64,000 nucleotides of DNA from Aggregicoccus sp. 17bor-14 (GTDB lineage Bacteria > Myxococcota > Myxococcia > Myxococcales > Myxococcaceae), in NCBI RefSeq assembly GCF_009659535.1, contig NZ_VJZZ01000002.1:310001-374000 (forward strand), given 5' to 3'. The position numbers and the translations under genes are program-made. Below are positions 27,421 through 36,063 of this stretch, piece after piece; position 1 is the first letter of the stretch, and the number at the start of each line of letters is the position of its first letter. A model generated the notes under the pieces. It ran no database searches and was not told the DNA's origin. It saw only the letters and a list, made by a program, of their open reading frames with translations.

Positions 27421-27911
27421 TCGGCCTTGCCCAGGTCCACGCCGTTGTGGCGCAGCAGGGCGTAGGTCATGGTCGCGTGGAAGAAGAAGTTCGGCAGGGC
27501 GTGGCCCTTCAGGTACGCCTCGCCGGTGAACTGCAGCGGCTCGCCCGTGCGGCGCGGCACGCTGATGGGCCGCTCCTCGCTGCCGTCGACCTGCTCGGCC
27601 TTCACCGTCTTCAGGTAGTCGATGGTCTTCGCGATGCGCGCCTCGAGCTCCTTGAGCGTGGCCTCGTTGTCCTCGAACTTCGGGGCCTCGGCGGCTGCGA
27701 GCCGCGCCACGCCGAGCTTCGCCGAGTCACAGGCGATCTGGATCTGGTTCTTGAAGGGCAGCATGTCCGGCGCGAGCCGCGCGGTGAGCAGCGTGTTCGG
27801 GTCGAACTTCTTCGTCTCCGCGAACGCCGCCGCCTTGCCCAGCCACGTCTGCATGTTGCCGAGCATCTTCAGGAAGACGGGGACGCTGGCCGAGTACATG
27901 GAAATCGCCAT
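27402..27911 (-). CDS. DUF1993 family protein (DinB-like fold)
   Basis: A 169-residue protein that matches the DUF1993 family along its whole length: MAISMYSASVPVFLKMLGNM at the N-terminus, LLTARLAPDMLPFKNQIQIACD, and a C-terminal LPNFFFHATMTYALLRHNGVDLGKADYLG. It is predicted to be a DinB-like helical bundle. No biochemical role is established. It stands alone and overlaps the convergent membrane-protein gene. Confidence 0.9.
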   Translation of the reverse strand: MAISMYSASVPVFLKMLGNMQTWLGKAAAFAETKKFDPNTLLTARLAPDMLPFKNQIQIACDSAKLGVARLAAAEAPKFEDNEATLKELEARIAKTIDYLKTVKAEQVDGSEERPISVPRRTGEPLQFTGEAYLKGHALPNFFFHATMTYALLRHNGVDLGKADYLGGR

Positions 27912-28010
27912 GGGGTGCTCCTTGCTGGAGAAGAGGGAGGCCCACCTCTACAGCGCAGCGCGCCTCAGCGCTCGTGAAGTTGCTGCCAGGTGCTCGGGAG
28001 GAGGCCGCCG

Positions 28011-29315
28011 CTAGCGTCCCGCGGACTCGCGCAGCTCGAGGTCGCCCTTGCGCGCGCCCGGCTGCGCGCTCCAGCCCGGAGAGAGCTTCAGCGTCCAGCC
28101 CTCGCCCGAGAGCGTGTCCCCGGCCGTCGAGCGCGGCGCCGCGACGTAGGCGTGCTTCCAGTCCGAGGCCATCCGCACGCCCCCTCCTGTCACGGTGAGC
28201 GCGCCCCACACGTCCACGATGTGCGCCGTGGGGTACACCGTGCCCTCTGCGTCGAGCGGGACCAGCGTCGCCGGGTTGAACTCGATGTTCATCTTGCGCA
28301 GCGGCAGGTGCAGCACCGGGCCCTCCACCAGCACGCTGCGGTAGTGGGCGAGCTGCTTCGCGGCCTCCGCGGCTCGCGCCTCCTCCGTGCGCCGCAGCGC
28401 TGCGCCGTCATAGGCGTTCTCGCGCGCAGCCACTTCCTGGGTAGATGGGACCTGAAGCTTCAGCGCGCTGCGCAGCAGCTCGCCGAGGTCCGCACCCTCG
28501 CGCATGTGCGGCCGCCACTGCGCGCCCGCCTCATCCAGCAGCAGGCCGTACGCAGGCCCCGAGGCGTACGCGAAGGCGCGCACGAAGGAAGGGCGCTGCG
28601 CCGTCTGCTCGAGGTCCCTCAGCGCGAGCGCGTGTCGCTGCGCTGCGGTGGTGCCCCCCAGTCGCACGCCCGTGTACTCCGCGAGCCCCTCGTGTCGCTC
28701 CAGCCCGCGCTCCTCCTCCGTGGCCTGGGGAAAGCGCGCACGCCGCGCCGTGCGGAACAGCAGCGCGTCCTGTGCGGCCTCGCGGCGCGCCGCACCCTGC
28801 GTGCCGAGCGCGCGGGCCAGCGCACGCCACTCGAGCTGCAGCAGCACCCGGCCCTCGAGCGAGTCCAGGTGCGCATTGCCGCCCTCCTTCCCCGTGAGCC
28901 CCAGGCCCTCCTGCACCCGGTGGAAGGACTCGTGCGCGAGGAGCACGCGGCGCTGCGCGGGGTCTTCGGGGAGCGGGGCGCGCAGCTGTGCCCAGGTGGT
29001 GCCGCGCCAGTGCATCGAGGTGTTCGCCACGAGCTGGTCCGCAGGCAGCACACCTACGTAGAGCCCGGGGTGTCCGCCGCCCTCGGCGTCCTTCGGGAGC
29101 TCGCTCGCGACGAAGGCGCGCGTCTCCGGCTCCACCAGCAGCAGCGGGCCGCAGAGGGACGTGCCCCACAGCTTGCCTCCGTCCTCGCGGCAGGTGCGCG
29201 CGAAGTCGTCGAAGGCGCGCTGTGCCTCGCGCGCGTCGATGAGCGGCGCGGCGTGCGCGGCCGGTGAGAGGAGGAGGACGGCGGCTCCCAGGAGCAGGTG
29301 TGCGCGGTGGGCCAT
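28011..29315 (-). CDS. Exported protein with an HExxH zinc-peptidase-like motif
   Basis: A 434-residue protein with a signal peptide (MAHRAHLLLGAAVLLLSPAAHA). The motif LLAHESFHRVQ (HExxH) and, about 70 residues on, HEGLAEYTG supply the ligand set of a gluzincin-like zinc metallopeptidase. There are no recognised peptidase family domains and the C-terminal 130 residues are a beta-rich module (HIVDVWGALTVTGGGVRM). A secreted or periplasmic protease is plausible; the family is unknown. Confidence 0.75.
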   Translation of the reverse strand: MAHRAHLLLGAAVLLLSPAAHAAPLIDAREAQRAFDDFARTCREDGGKLWGTSLCGPLLLVEPETRAFVASELPKDAEGGGHPGLYVGVLPADQLVANTSMHWRGTTWAQLRAPLPEDPAQRRVLLAHESFHRVQEGLGLTGKEGGNAHLDSLEGRVLLQLEWRALARALGTQGAARREAAQDALLFRTARRARFPQATEEERGLERHEGLAEYTGVRLGGTTAAQRHALALRDLEQTAQRPSFVRAFAYASGPAYGLLLDEAGAQWRPHMREGADLGELLRSALKLQVPSTQEVAARENAYDGAALRRTEEARAAEAAKQLAHYRSVLVEGPVLHLPLRKMNIEFNPATLVPLDAEGTVYPTAHIVDVWGALTVTGGGVRMASDWKHAYVAAPRSTAGDTLSGEGWTLKLSPGWSAQPGARKGDLELRESAGR

Positions 29316-29376
29316 GGCCTTGTTCTAGCCGCTTGCCGCACTCGTCTGCATCCGGGGCGCGGAGCTGCGCCCTCTT

Positions 29377-29409
29377 CCCTCACCCCGTCCCTCTCCCAGA
29401 GGGAGAGGG
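29377..29409. repeat. Dispersed palindromic repeat, copy 4
   Basis: CCCTCACCCCGT followed by arms CCCTCTCCC (29389-29397) and GGGAGAGGG (29401-29409) around AGA. It lies in the 121-bp gap between two genes of the minus strand, before the serine-hydrolase-fold gene's stop at 29437. Confidence 0.75.
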
Positions 29410-29436
29410 GACAGCTTCGCTCCCGTGCTTCATCTT

Positions 29437-30375
29437 CTACGCTTGGTGGAGCATCGAGAGCCCGGCCTTCACGAGCGGCTCGCGGCGCAGGAACGCGTCG
29501 ATGCGCGAGCGGCCGTGGTCCGAAAGCACCACGACGCCGCGGTCTCGCTGCGGCGCGAAGCCGAGGAATGCCGAGAAACCTCCGAGCACGGAGCTGCGCC
29601 AGAGCACCGGACCTTCATCGATGAGCCAGCCGAGCCCCACCTGCCGGCGCCCCGCCCTCGCGCGCGGCACGTGCGTGAGGCGCAGCGCCGCGGAGAGCGG
29701 CGCATGGCCCAGCTGCGCGTCGAGGAAGCGCAAGAGGTCGCCCGCGCTCGAGTACAGCGCCCCCGCCCCGGGCAGCGCCGGGAAGGTCCACGCGGGCAGC
29801 GGGCGCCCGCGCGCATCGTGTCCCGCGCGCACCCGCGGCTGCTGCTCGTCCGTCGGACGCGCGTTGGTATCCGTGAGCCCGAGCGGCGTGCACACGTGGT
29901 CGCGCACCGCGTGCGCGTAGTTCACGCCCGCGCGCCGCCCCAGGGCGTGGCCGAGGATGCCCGCGCCCACGAGTGATTCCGCATAGGGATGCGGCGGGGG
30001 CTTCACCGGGTGCAGGCCTCGCAGCAGCTCACCGAAGTGCAGCGCCGTGAAGGCGCCGAGCGGATCCTCCGGCCGGTGCGCGCCGAGGTTCGGCGGAAGC
30101 CAGGGCAGCCCTGCGGTGTGCGTGGCGAGCTGCGCCAGCGTGAGGCTTCCCGCGGCCTCGTCCGGCAGCAGGCCGCGCGGGATGAGCGCGGAGAGCGGTG
30201 TGTCCAGCTGCAGCTCGCCGCGCGATGCGAGCACCGCGAGCAGCGCCCCGGTGAAGGTCGGCGTCAGCGTGCCCAGCGCGTAGATGCCCTGGGCGTCCCC
30301 GTGCAGCACCCGGTGCACGCCACCCTCGGTGAGGGCGACGGTGACGCCAGGAGCGGACAGTGTGGGGGAGGACAT
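29437..30375 (-). CDS. Class C beta-lactamase-fold protein lacking catalytic residues
   Basis: A 312-residue protein with the serine hydrolase/penicillin-binding fold (ALGTLTPTFTGALLAVLASRG, LATHTAGLPWLPP, ALYSSAGDLLRFLDA, GLGWLIDEG). The usual SxxK nucleophile motif is T36-L-T-P39 here, so both the Ser and the Lys are absent. The YxN position reads YAES, and the HxG region reads LGGFSAF. It is thus probably not an active hydrolase of this class. No signal peptide is seen. It could be a binding protein or have evolved another activity. Its start codon is only 19 bp after the end of a LysR gene on the same strand. Confidence 0.8.
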   Translation of the reverse strand: MSSPTLSAPGVTVALTEGGVHRVLHGDAQGIYALGTLTPTFTGALLAVLASRGELQLDTPLSALIPRGLLPDEAAGSLTLAQLATHTAGLPWLPPNLGAHRPEDPLGAFTALHFGELLRGLHPVKPPPHPYAESLVGAGILGHALGRRAGVNYAHAVRDHVCTPLGLTDTNARPTDEQQPRVRAGHDARGRPLPAWTFPALPGAGALYSSAGDLLRFLDAQLGHAPLSAALRLTHVPRARAGRRQVGLGWLIDEGPVLWRSSVLGGFSAFLGFAPQRDRGVVVLSDHGRSRIDAFLRREPLVKAGLSMLHQA

Positions 30376-30394
30376 GCCGCCCGCTCTACCACGC

Positions 30395-31285
30395 TCAGCG
30401 CGGAGAGAGCGCCTCGCGGGCGAAGTCCACGAAGCGCCGCAGGGCAGGGGACTCGTCCGAGCCGCGCCAGGCGATGGCCGTCTCGCCCACGGGTGCGTCG
30501 CGCGGCAGGTCCACGAAGGCGACGCCCGGGTAGCGCTCCACGTCCGGAGTGGTGGGCATGGGGGCGATGCCCAGCCCGGCGGAGACCAGCCACACCTGCG
30601 TGGCCACGTTGTGTGTGGTCTGCCGCACGCTGGGCTCGAAGCCCGCGTGGCGGCAGCGCTCGAAGAAGGCGCCGTAGTAGTCGCCCGAGGCGCCCGACTC
30701 GATGAGGATGAGCGGCTCGCCCTCCAGCGCGCGCCACTCGGCGACGGGCTGCTTCGCGAGCGGGTGGGCCTGCGGAACGGCGAGGCGCATCGCCTCGCGG
30801 CGCAGCACGTGGGTGCGCAGGTTGGCGGGGGGCTTGCGCGGCGGGCGCAGGAAGCCCACGTCCAGCGCGCCGCGCCCCAGTGCCTCCAGCTGCCAGCTGG
30901 AGGGGTGGTCTCCCAGGGTGATGAGCACGCCCGGGTGCCGGCGCTGGAAGTCGCGCAGCATGGCGGCGAAGCGCGGGGTGGCGAAGGAGGAGATGAGCGC
31001 CACCGAGAGCGCGCCCTGCTCGCCACGGGCGCGCCGCGTCGCGCGCTCCTGCAGCCGCTCCACGCGCTCCAGGATGTCCAGCGCCTCGGGCAGCAGCTCG
31101 CGGCCCGCCTCGCTCAGGAGCACGGTGCGCCCGGCGCGCTCGAAGAGGGCGCTGCCCAACTCGTGCTCCAGGTCCTTGATCTGCTGACTCAAGGGCGGCT
31201 GCGCCATGTGCAGGCGGCGCGCGGCGCGCGTGAAGCTCAGCTCGCGCGCGACGGCGACGAAGTAGCGAAGGTGGCGCAGCTCCAT
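30395..31285 (-). CDS. LysR-family transcriptional regulator
   Basis: A 296-residue regulator. The N-terminal MELRHLRYFVAVARELSFTRAARRLHMAQPPLSQQIKDLEHELG is a classic LysR helix-turn-helix, and the effector domain ends with ESPALRRFVDFAREAL. It is divergent from an MFS transporter at 31363 with two T-N11-A sites between them, so it very likely controls that transporter and itself. The serine-hydrolase-fold gene lies 19 bp downstream and may be co-transcribed. Confidence 0.94.
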   Translation of the reverse strand: MELRHLRYFVAVARELSFTRAARRLHMAQPPLSQQIKDLEHELGSALFERAGRTVLLSEAGRELLPEALDILERVERLQERATRRARGEQGALSVALISSFATPRFAAMLRDFQRRHPGVLITLGDHPSSWQLEALGRGALDVGFLRPPRKPPANLRTHVLRREAMRLAVPQAHPLAKQPVAEWRALEGEPLILIESGASGDYYGAFFERCRHAGFEPSVRQTTHNVATQVWLVSAGLGIAPMPTTPDVERYPGVAFVDLPRDAPVGETAIAWRGSDESPALRRFVDFAREALSPR

Positions 31286-31290
31286 GCTCC

Positions 31291-31337
31291 ATACCTCCCG
31301 GGTATCGAAGTCACATGAAGCATATATTGGATGTATG
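31291..31337. promoter_or_regulatory. Two LysR-type T-N11-A palindromes, 31 bp centre to centre
   Basis: ATACC-TCCCG-GGTAT (31291-31305) and CATA-TATTGGATG-TATG (31321-31337) both have the T-N11-A spacing. They are about three helical turns apart, the classical pair of strong recognition and activation sites for LysR proteins. The first lies 6 bp from the LysR start, so it should also repress lysR. Confidence 0.6.
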
Positions 31338-31362
31338 GGCGGGCGCTGGCTACCTTGACTGC

Positions 31363-32589
31363 ATGGCCACCCCCGCTGCCGCCCTCTCCACGCTCGACAC
31401 GCCTGCGGCTCCGGGTGCACAGCCCGTCCAGCTGAGCCGGCGCCTGCTGGGGATGCTCACGGCGACGACGGTGCTGGCGGTAGGCAACGTGTACTACTGC
31501 CAGCCGCTGCTCGGGGAGATCGCCAGCGCCTTCCACCAGTCCGCGGCGAGCACGGGCCGCATCCCGATGCTGTGCCAGCTCGGCTACGTGATGGGGCTGC
31601 TCTTCCTCACCCCGCTCGGGGACGTGCTGGAGAAGCGCCGCCTGCTGGTGGGGCTCCTGCTGCTCTCCGCGGTGGCGCTGGGGATGGCGGGGCTCGCGCC
31701 CACCTTCCCGCTCTTCCTCGCGGCGTGCCTGGGGCTGGGGCTCACCTCCGTGCTGGTGCAGGTGCTCATCCCCTTCGTCGCGGTGCTCAGCTCGCCACAG
31801 GAGCGCGCGCGCAACCTGGGCACCATCCTGAGCGCGGCGCTCATCGGCGTGCTCGTCTCGCGCACGCTCGCGGGCTTCGTGGCGGCGCACCTGGGCTGGC
31901 GCGGGGTGTTCTTCGTGGGCGCGGCGACGATGCTGGTGATGGCAGGCTGCCTGCGCCTGGGCCTGCCGCACTACGCGTCCACCGCGCGCCTGCGCTACCC
32001 GCAGCTCCTGCACTCGGTGTGGCGGCTGTTCCGCGAGCTGCCGGCGCTGCGCGCCATCGCCCTCACCGGCGCGCTGATGTACGCGTCGCTCTCGGCCTTC
32101 TGGGCCTCGCTCGCCTTCTACCTGCAGAGCGACACCTTCCACATGGGCCCGGGCACGGCGGGCCTCTTCGGCCTGGTGGGGGCGGTGGGCGCGCTCGCGG
32201 CGAACGTGGCGGGGCGCAACGCGGAGCGCATCGGGGCGCGGCGCATCGTGCAGGGCTGCATCCTCCTGATGCTCGCGGCCTGGGCGGTGTTCGCGGGCGT
32301 GGGCGCCACCTGGGCGGGGCTCATCGCCGGCGTGGTGCTGCTGGACCTGGGCGCGCAGGCGGCCACGGTGTCCAACCAGACGGAGATCTACCGCATCCAC
32401 CCCGAGGCCCAGACGCGCCTCAACACCATCTACAAGGTCTTCTACTTCGTGGGCGGTGCGTGCGGCTCGGCGCTCAGCGCGCTCGCGTGGGACCTGGGCG
32501 GCTGGCGCGCGGTGTGCGCGGTCGGCGCAGGCTTCCTCCTGCTCGCGCTCGCGTGGGAGCGCAGCCGGCCGGTGCCGGTACGCGCGTAA
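31363..32589 (+). CDS. MFS transporter, DHA1/YnfM-like exporter
   Basis: A 408-residue 12-helix transporter. Near the N-terminus, VGNVYYCQPLLGEIASAF is the signature of the YnfM-like exporters, and the helix 2-3 loop is TPLGDVLEKRRLL. The ATG at 31363 is used; an upstream ATG at 31315 would overlap the LysR operator region. Divergent from its probable LysR regulator. It most likely exports a small metabolite or drug. Confidence 0.9.
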   Translation: MATPAAALSTLDTPAAPGAQPVQLSRRLLGMLTATTVLAVGNVYYCQPLLGEIASAFHQSAASTGRIPMLCQLGYVMGLLFLTPLGDVLEKRRLLVGLLLLSAVALGMAGLAPTFPLFLAACLGLGLTSVLVQVLIPFVAVLSSPQERARNLGTILSAALIGVLVSRTLAGFVAAHLGWRGVFFVGAATMLVMAGCLRLGLPHYASTARLRYPQLLHSVWRLFRELPALRAIALTGALMYASLSAFWASLAFYLQSDTFHMGPGTAGLFGLVGAVGALAANVAGRNAERIGARRIVQGCILLMLAAWAVFAGVGATWAGLIAGVVLLDLGAQAATVSNQTEIYRIHPEAQTRLNTIYKVFYFVGGACGSALSALAWDLGGWRAVCAVGAGFLLLALAWERSRPVPVRA

Positions 32590-32596
32590 GGCGGGC

Positions 32597-32974
32597 TCAG
32601 CCCGGCTCGGTCGTCTCGAGGAAGAAGAGTGCGTCGCCCACCGTGTCGAACTGCCGCTCGGTGCGGTGGTCGGACTCGCGCGCGGTGCGCTTGAGCTGCA
32701 TGCGCGTGAGCGACGAGGCCGTGACGACCGCGGCGCGCCGCATCCCGCGCTGGGTGAGCCAGCGCTGGTGCGCGACGATCTCCTTCTGCGTCTCCGGCGG
32801 CCAGGCGAGCAGCTCCTGCATGTCCACCAGCAGGTCGAAGCCGGGCGTGGGCAGGGCGCGGATGTGCACCTCGAGGCTCGCGTTGGCCTCGGCCACCTCG
32901 TGCGGCTGCACGAGCCCGGACCAGCTCAGTCCGAGGATCTTCCGCTCCGGGTTGATGACCTGAACGCTCCACAT
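32597..32974 (-). CDS. SpoIIAA/STAS-like small protein
   Basis: A 125-residue cytoplasmic protein with alternating strands and helices (MWSVQVINPERKILGLSWSG, FDLLVDMQELLAWPP, RRAAVVTASSLTRMQL, TVGDALFFLE). It resembles the STAS-like SpoIIAA group used in regulatory or phospholipid-binding proteins. A conserved phosphorylatable Ser cannot be assigned with certainty. It converges on the MFS gene with a 7-bp gap and stands alone upstream. Confidence 0.65.
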   Translation of the reverse strand: MWSVQVINPERKILGLSWSGLVQPHEVAEANASLEVHIRALPTPGFDLLVDMQELLAWPPETQKEIVAHQRWLTQRGMRRAAVVTASSLTRMQLKRTARESDHRTERQFDTVGDALFFLETTEPG

Positions 32975-33153
32975 CGCTCGCCGCTCCCTATCCCCCCGCC
33001 GCGGGCACGCACCCTAGTGGCGGACGTGCCCGCCGTACATGCGGTCCGTAGACGGGGTGACGGAGGCCCCGGGCTCGCGCCGCTCGCCGACGAGCGCTGG
33101 GTGCGGCGGCACCCATGGGGTGCACCTGCGGGCGTGTGGGATGGGCCGGGGCG

Positions 33154-33726
33154 CTACACGTGCGAGACGCGCGAGTCGGGGTCGGGCAGACCCAGGCGCC
33201 GCTGCGCCTCGCGCATGCGCTGCTCGCGCGCAGCGGGGTCCTCTTCGGCGGTCTCCTCGTGCGCCACGCCCACGTCCTCGGCGAGCCCGCTGCCGCGCCA
33301 GCTCTCGGCGGGCGCGTAGGGCGCGGGCGAGAGGTCCTCGGGGAGCGGCGCTCTGGCGCGCTCCGGACGGCGCGGGCCCTCCGCGAAGGTCGAGGCGGCG
33401 TACACGTCCAGCAAGGTGAGGCCCACCGCGCCCGCGAGCGTGCCGAGCTGCCACGCCCGCGCGCGGCGCCTGCGCGAGAGCGCGGCACCCAGCAGCGAGA
33501 GGTCGAGCGCATCGCCCGCCACGCGCGCGAGCACCCAGCTCCGCGGCCGGCGGCTCATCAGCAGGCCGAGCCCGCTCGCCAGCTCCCGCGCGCCCATCAC
33601 CCGCACGAGCGCGGCGCGCCGTCCCAGCGCGAGCCGGCGGCACAGCCCCTCCGCGAGGACGAGGTCCGTCAGCCCCAGCCCCACGCTCATCCATCCGAGC
33701 CCACGCGCCAGTCGATTGCGGTCCAT
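33154..33726 (-). CDS. Membrane protein resembling the transmembrane part of cyclase/dehydrase proteins
   Basis: A 190-residue protein. The first 115 residues hold three or four hydrophobic helices (GLGWMSVGLGLTDLVLAEG, LVRVMGARELASGLGLL, LARVAGDALDLSLLGAAL, LGTLAGAVGLTLLDVYA), a pattern found in front of SRPBCC (polyketide cyclase/dehydrase) domains. Here that domain is missing; the C-terminus is a charged, low-complexity cytoplasmic tail (EETAEEDPAAREQRMREAQRRLG). Function unknown. Confidence 0.7.
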   Translation of the reverse strand: MDRNRLARGLGWMSVGLGLTDLVLAEGLCRRLALGRRAALVRVMGARELASGLGLLMSRRPRSWVLARVAGDALDLSLLGAALSRRRRARAWQLGTLAGAVGLTLLDVYAASTFAEGPRRPERARAPLPEDLSPAPYAPAESWRGSGLAEDVGVAHEETAEEDPAAREQRMREAQRRLGLPDPDSRVSHV

Positions 33727-33927
33727 GCGATGCCCTTCCTCCGTGCCCCCCGAAGGTGGGGCTCGCGGCAGGACCCCTGCAGCGGACGGAGGCCCGGGGG
33801 CTCCGGCGCCTGTCTGCTCGAGGCCCCCGGTCGCACGCCGCGCAGCGGACCGGCCCAGCGCCAGAGTCCGGAGCCGCTGACGCCGTGCGCGCGCCGCCCC
33901 ACCTTGGCGGGAGACAGGAGGCAGCCC

Positions 33928-34425
33928 ATGGCGCAGAACCCGGAGCAGCAGCGCGGTGCCCAGGGCACACCGCAGCCCAGGCCCCGCACGCTCGAGGAGC
34001 GGCGGGCGCTGCGGCGCGAGTCGCGCGCGAGCCAGACCTACGCGGACTTCCTGCGCCAGCTCTCCGAGCGCGGCGGGATGTCGCCGCACGTCGCCGAGCG
34101 CGCGGCCTCCTCGGTGCTGTGCGCCCTCGAGGAGCGCATCCTGCCGGACGAGGCGAAGGACATGGAGGCGCAGCTGCCGGTGAAGCTGACCGAGCTGCTG
34201 CACCGCTGCGAGCGCCACGAGCACGGCGGGCCGCCCCGCAAGTTCGGCCGCGAGGAGATGCTGCAGCGCGTGGGCGAGGACCTCGCGCTGCAGCCCGAGG
34301 CCGTGGAGCCCGTGGTGCGCGCCGTGTGCAACGTGCTGCGCGCGCGCCTCAGCGAGGGCGAGGCCGAGGACGTGATGAACCAGCTGCCCGAGGACCTGCG
34401 CGCGCTGTGGCGGCGCGTGAGCTAG
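33928..34425 (+). CDS. DUF2267 family protein
   Basis: A 165-residue helical protein. After a 30-residue charged N-terminus come the two half-repeats of DUF2267: SQTYADFLRQLSERGGMSPHVAERAASSVLCALEERILPDEAKDMEAQLP and the second copy ending GEAEDVMNQLPEDLRALW. Proteins of this family are small, soluble and of unknown function, often found near ion or stress genes. The ATG at 33928 follows a GGAGG-like sequence (GGGAGACAGGAGG). It is divergent from the membrane-protein gene at 33726. Confidence 0.85.
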   Translation: MAQNPEQQRGAQGTPQPRPRTLEERRALRRESRASQTYADFLRQLSERGGMSPHVAERAASSVLCALEERILPDEAKDMEAQLPVKLTELLHRCERHEHGGPPRKFGREEMLQRVGEDLALQPEAVEPVVRAVCNVLRARLSEGEAEDVMNQLPEDLRALWRRVS

Positions 34426-34429
34426 CGGC

Positions 34430-35407
34430 CTACTTCTTCTCGCGCATCACGGTGATGAGCGTCTTGCCGCCGCCGGGCAGCATGTTCTGCTGCACGGCGA
34501 GGCCCTCGTCCGGCACCAGGCCCTGGCCCTTGAGCGGAATCATGTAGCCCGTCTCGGCCGAGCCCTGCGCCTTCTTGCCCAGCTTGGCCTCGTAGAACTT
34601 CACCACCTTGGCCATCGCGTCGTCGGTGACGAAGAGGTAGGCGCGCTGCGCGTTCATCGACATGCCGGCCGAGGCGCGCGCGTCGTAGCGGGCGCCCGGG
34701 TAGAGCGGCAGCCCGAGCTCCTTCTCCGTGGGCGGCTTCGTGCCGAGCTCCTTCTGCGTCTTCTCGAGCTGCGCCTGCATCGCCTGGTCCTGCGCGTCCT
34801 CGGCCTCCTGCGTGGACTGGCTCGTCTCGGTGGCGAGCACGATGCGCGTGCGCTTCACGCAGCTCTTCCAGTCCTGCGCCACGCCGCGGTCGTCCAGGTT
34901 GACGTAGTAGACGCTGCGGCTGCCGTTCGCGTTGAGGCGCGTCCAGTCGAAGTTCGAGCTGCTCGTCCACTCGCCGCTCTTGAAGGCGGGGCGGCACCTG
35001 GCCAGCAGCGCCTGCTTCTGCGCCTTGGAGCGGAGGAGGTGGCCCGCGCCGTCGTCGTCGTCCTCGAGGGAGTGCGGGTACACGTCGTTGTTCACCGGCG
35101 TGGTGGTGCCGGGCTTCAGCTCGGACGGCTCCACGTCCACGTGGGCCCCCACCTTCGTGCCCAGCTGCTGCGCGTACCAGCGCGTCACCTCGTCGATGGA
35201 GGCGTCCACGAGGTAGGCCTTCACCTCCGGCTTCTTCGCGTTGCCGAGGGTGGACTCCTCCCACTCGCCCTCCTCGAGCTGGGTCGGGCGCGCGCCCGGA
35301 TACACGGGCAGCTGCGAGAGCTGCGTGGGCAGCGCGGCCCGGGCAGGGAGTGCCGCGAGCGAGGAGGCGAGGGTGAGGGCGGAGAGGAGGAAGCGCTTGT
35401 GGGACAC
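34430..35407 (-). CDS. Exported protein of unknown family
   Basis: A 325-residue protein. A GTG at 35407 gives a good signal peptide (MSHKRFLLSALTLASSLAALPARAALP). The mature part has two homologous-looking halves, each starting with LPxYPGAR (LSQLPVYPGARPTQL and LGLPLYPGARYDARA) and followed by a helix that ends in an FYxxxLG-like segment (VTRWYAQQLG and VVKFYEAKLG). A Gln/Glu-rich linker separates them. Likely periplasmic or secreted; no enzyme motif seen. Confidence 0.75.
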   Translation of the reverse strand: MSHKRFLLSALTLASSLAALPARAALPTQLSQLPVYPGARPTQLEEGEWEESTLGNAKKPEVKAYLVDASIDEVTRWYAQQLGTKVGAHVDVEPSELKPGTTTPVNNDVYPHSLEDDDDGAGHLLRSKAQKQALLARCRPAFKSGEWTSSSNFDWTRLNANGSRSVYYVNLDDRGVAQDWKSCVKRTRIVLATETSQSTQEAEDAQDQAMQAQLEKTQKELGTKPPTEKELGLPLYPGARYDARASAGMSMNAQRAYLFVTDDAMAKVVKFYEAKLGKKAQGSAETGYMIPLKGQGLVPDEGLAVQQNMLPGGGKTLITVMREKK

Positions 35408-35588
35408 GGGAGGGCTCCAGCAGGAGGACGCCCAGGGGTATACGCGGGGGAGCGTGACACGGGCGTGATGCGCCTCCCGCGCCGTGTGGGATGCTGTCGG
35501 CCTGCAGCGGCCGGTCACACTTTCGGCCCCCGGCCGTATCTCCTTTCGGCACTGATGCCACTGACGCCAACGAAGGAGGCGCAATCCC

Positions 35589-36050
35589 ATGCGCGTGAAG
35601 ACGCTGAACCGCTCGCTGCTCTCCGCTGCCCTGCTGTCCCTCTCGCTGCTCGCGCTGCCAGCCGCCGCGGCGGACGCCGGCACCCAGGTCCAGGTGACGA
35701 TGCCCTCGGGCAAGGGCGAGCTGCCGGATGCGGAGAAGCTCGTGCAGGCGCTCGAGGCTCCGGGCGGCGAGCACCAGGTCGAGGTGCGCGCCAAGAAGAG
35801 CCCGGAGCAGGTGCTGCTCACGATGAAGCTGTGGGGCAACACCGTGCCCGCAGCGGACATCCCGCGCACGCTGCGCGACGCCTTCCCGGTGCTCGCCGGG
35901 GCGGACATCCAGGTGAGCGCGCTGGATGCCTCCGAGCGTCCGCAGGTCTCGATCGAGGCTCGGGGCGACGAGCTGCGCGACGGCGGCACCGGCGGCAAGC
36001 GCGTGAAGATCATCAAGAAGGAGACGCGCGAGCAGGAGCAGAAGCAGTAG
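35589..36050 (+). CDS. Exported protein of the sigma-factor operon
   Basis: A 153-residue protein with signal peptide MRVKTLNRSLLSAALLSLSLLALPAAAA and a mature domain of about 110 residues with the segment KLWGNTVPAADIPRTLRDAF. It ends in a Lys/Glu-rich tail (KIIKKETREQEQKQ). A very similar segment (VWGDALPSDAEALEGLRALPALKGAQV) is found in the membrane protein two genes downstream, so the two share a periplasmic domain. AAGGAGG before the ATG is a strong ribosome binding site. Probably a stress or envelope component controlled by the adjacent ECF sigma factor. Confidence 0.75.
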   Translation: MRVKTLNRSLLSAALLSLSLLALPAAAADAGTQVQVTMPSGKGELPDAEKLVQALEAPGGEHQVEVRAKKSPEQVLLTMKLWGNTVPAADIPRTLRDAFPVLAGADIQVSALDASERPQVSIEARGDELRDGGTGGKRVKIIKKETREQEQKQ

Positions 36051-36063
36051 GCGCGGCCAACCC

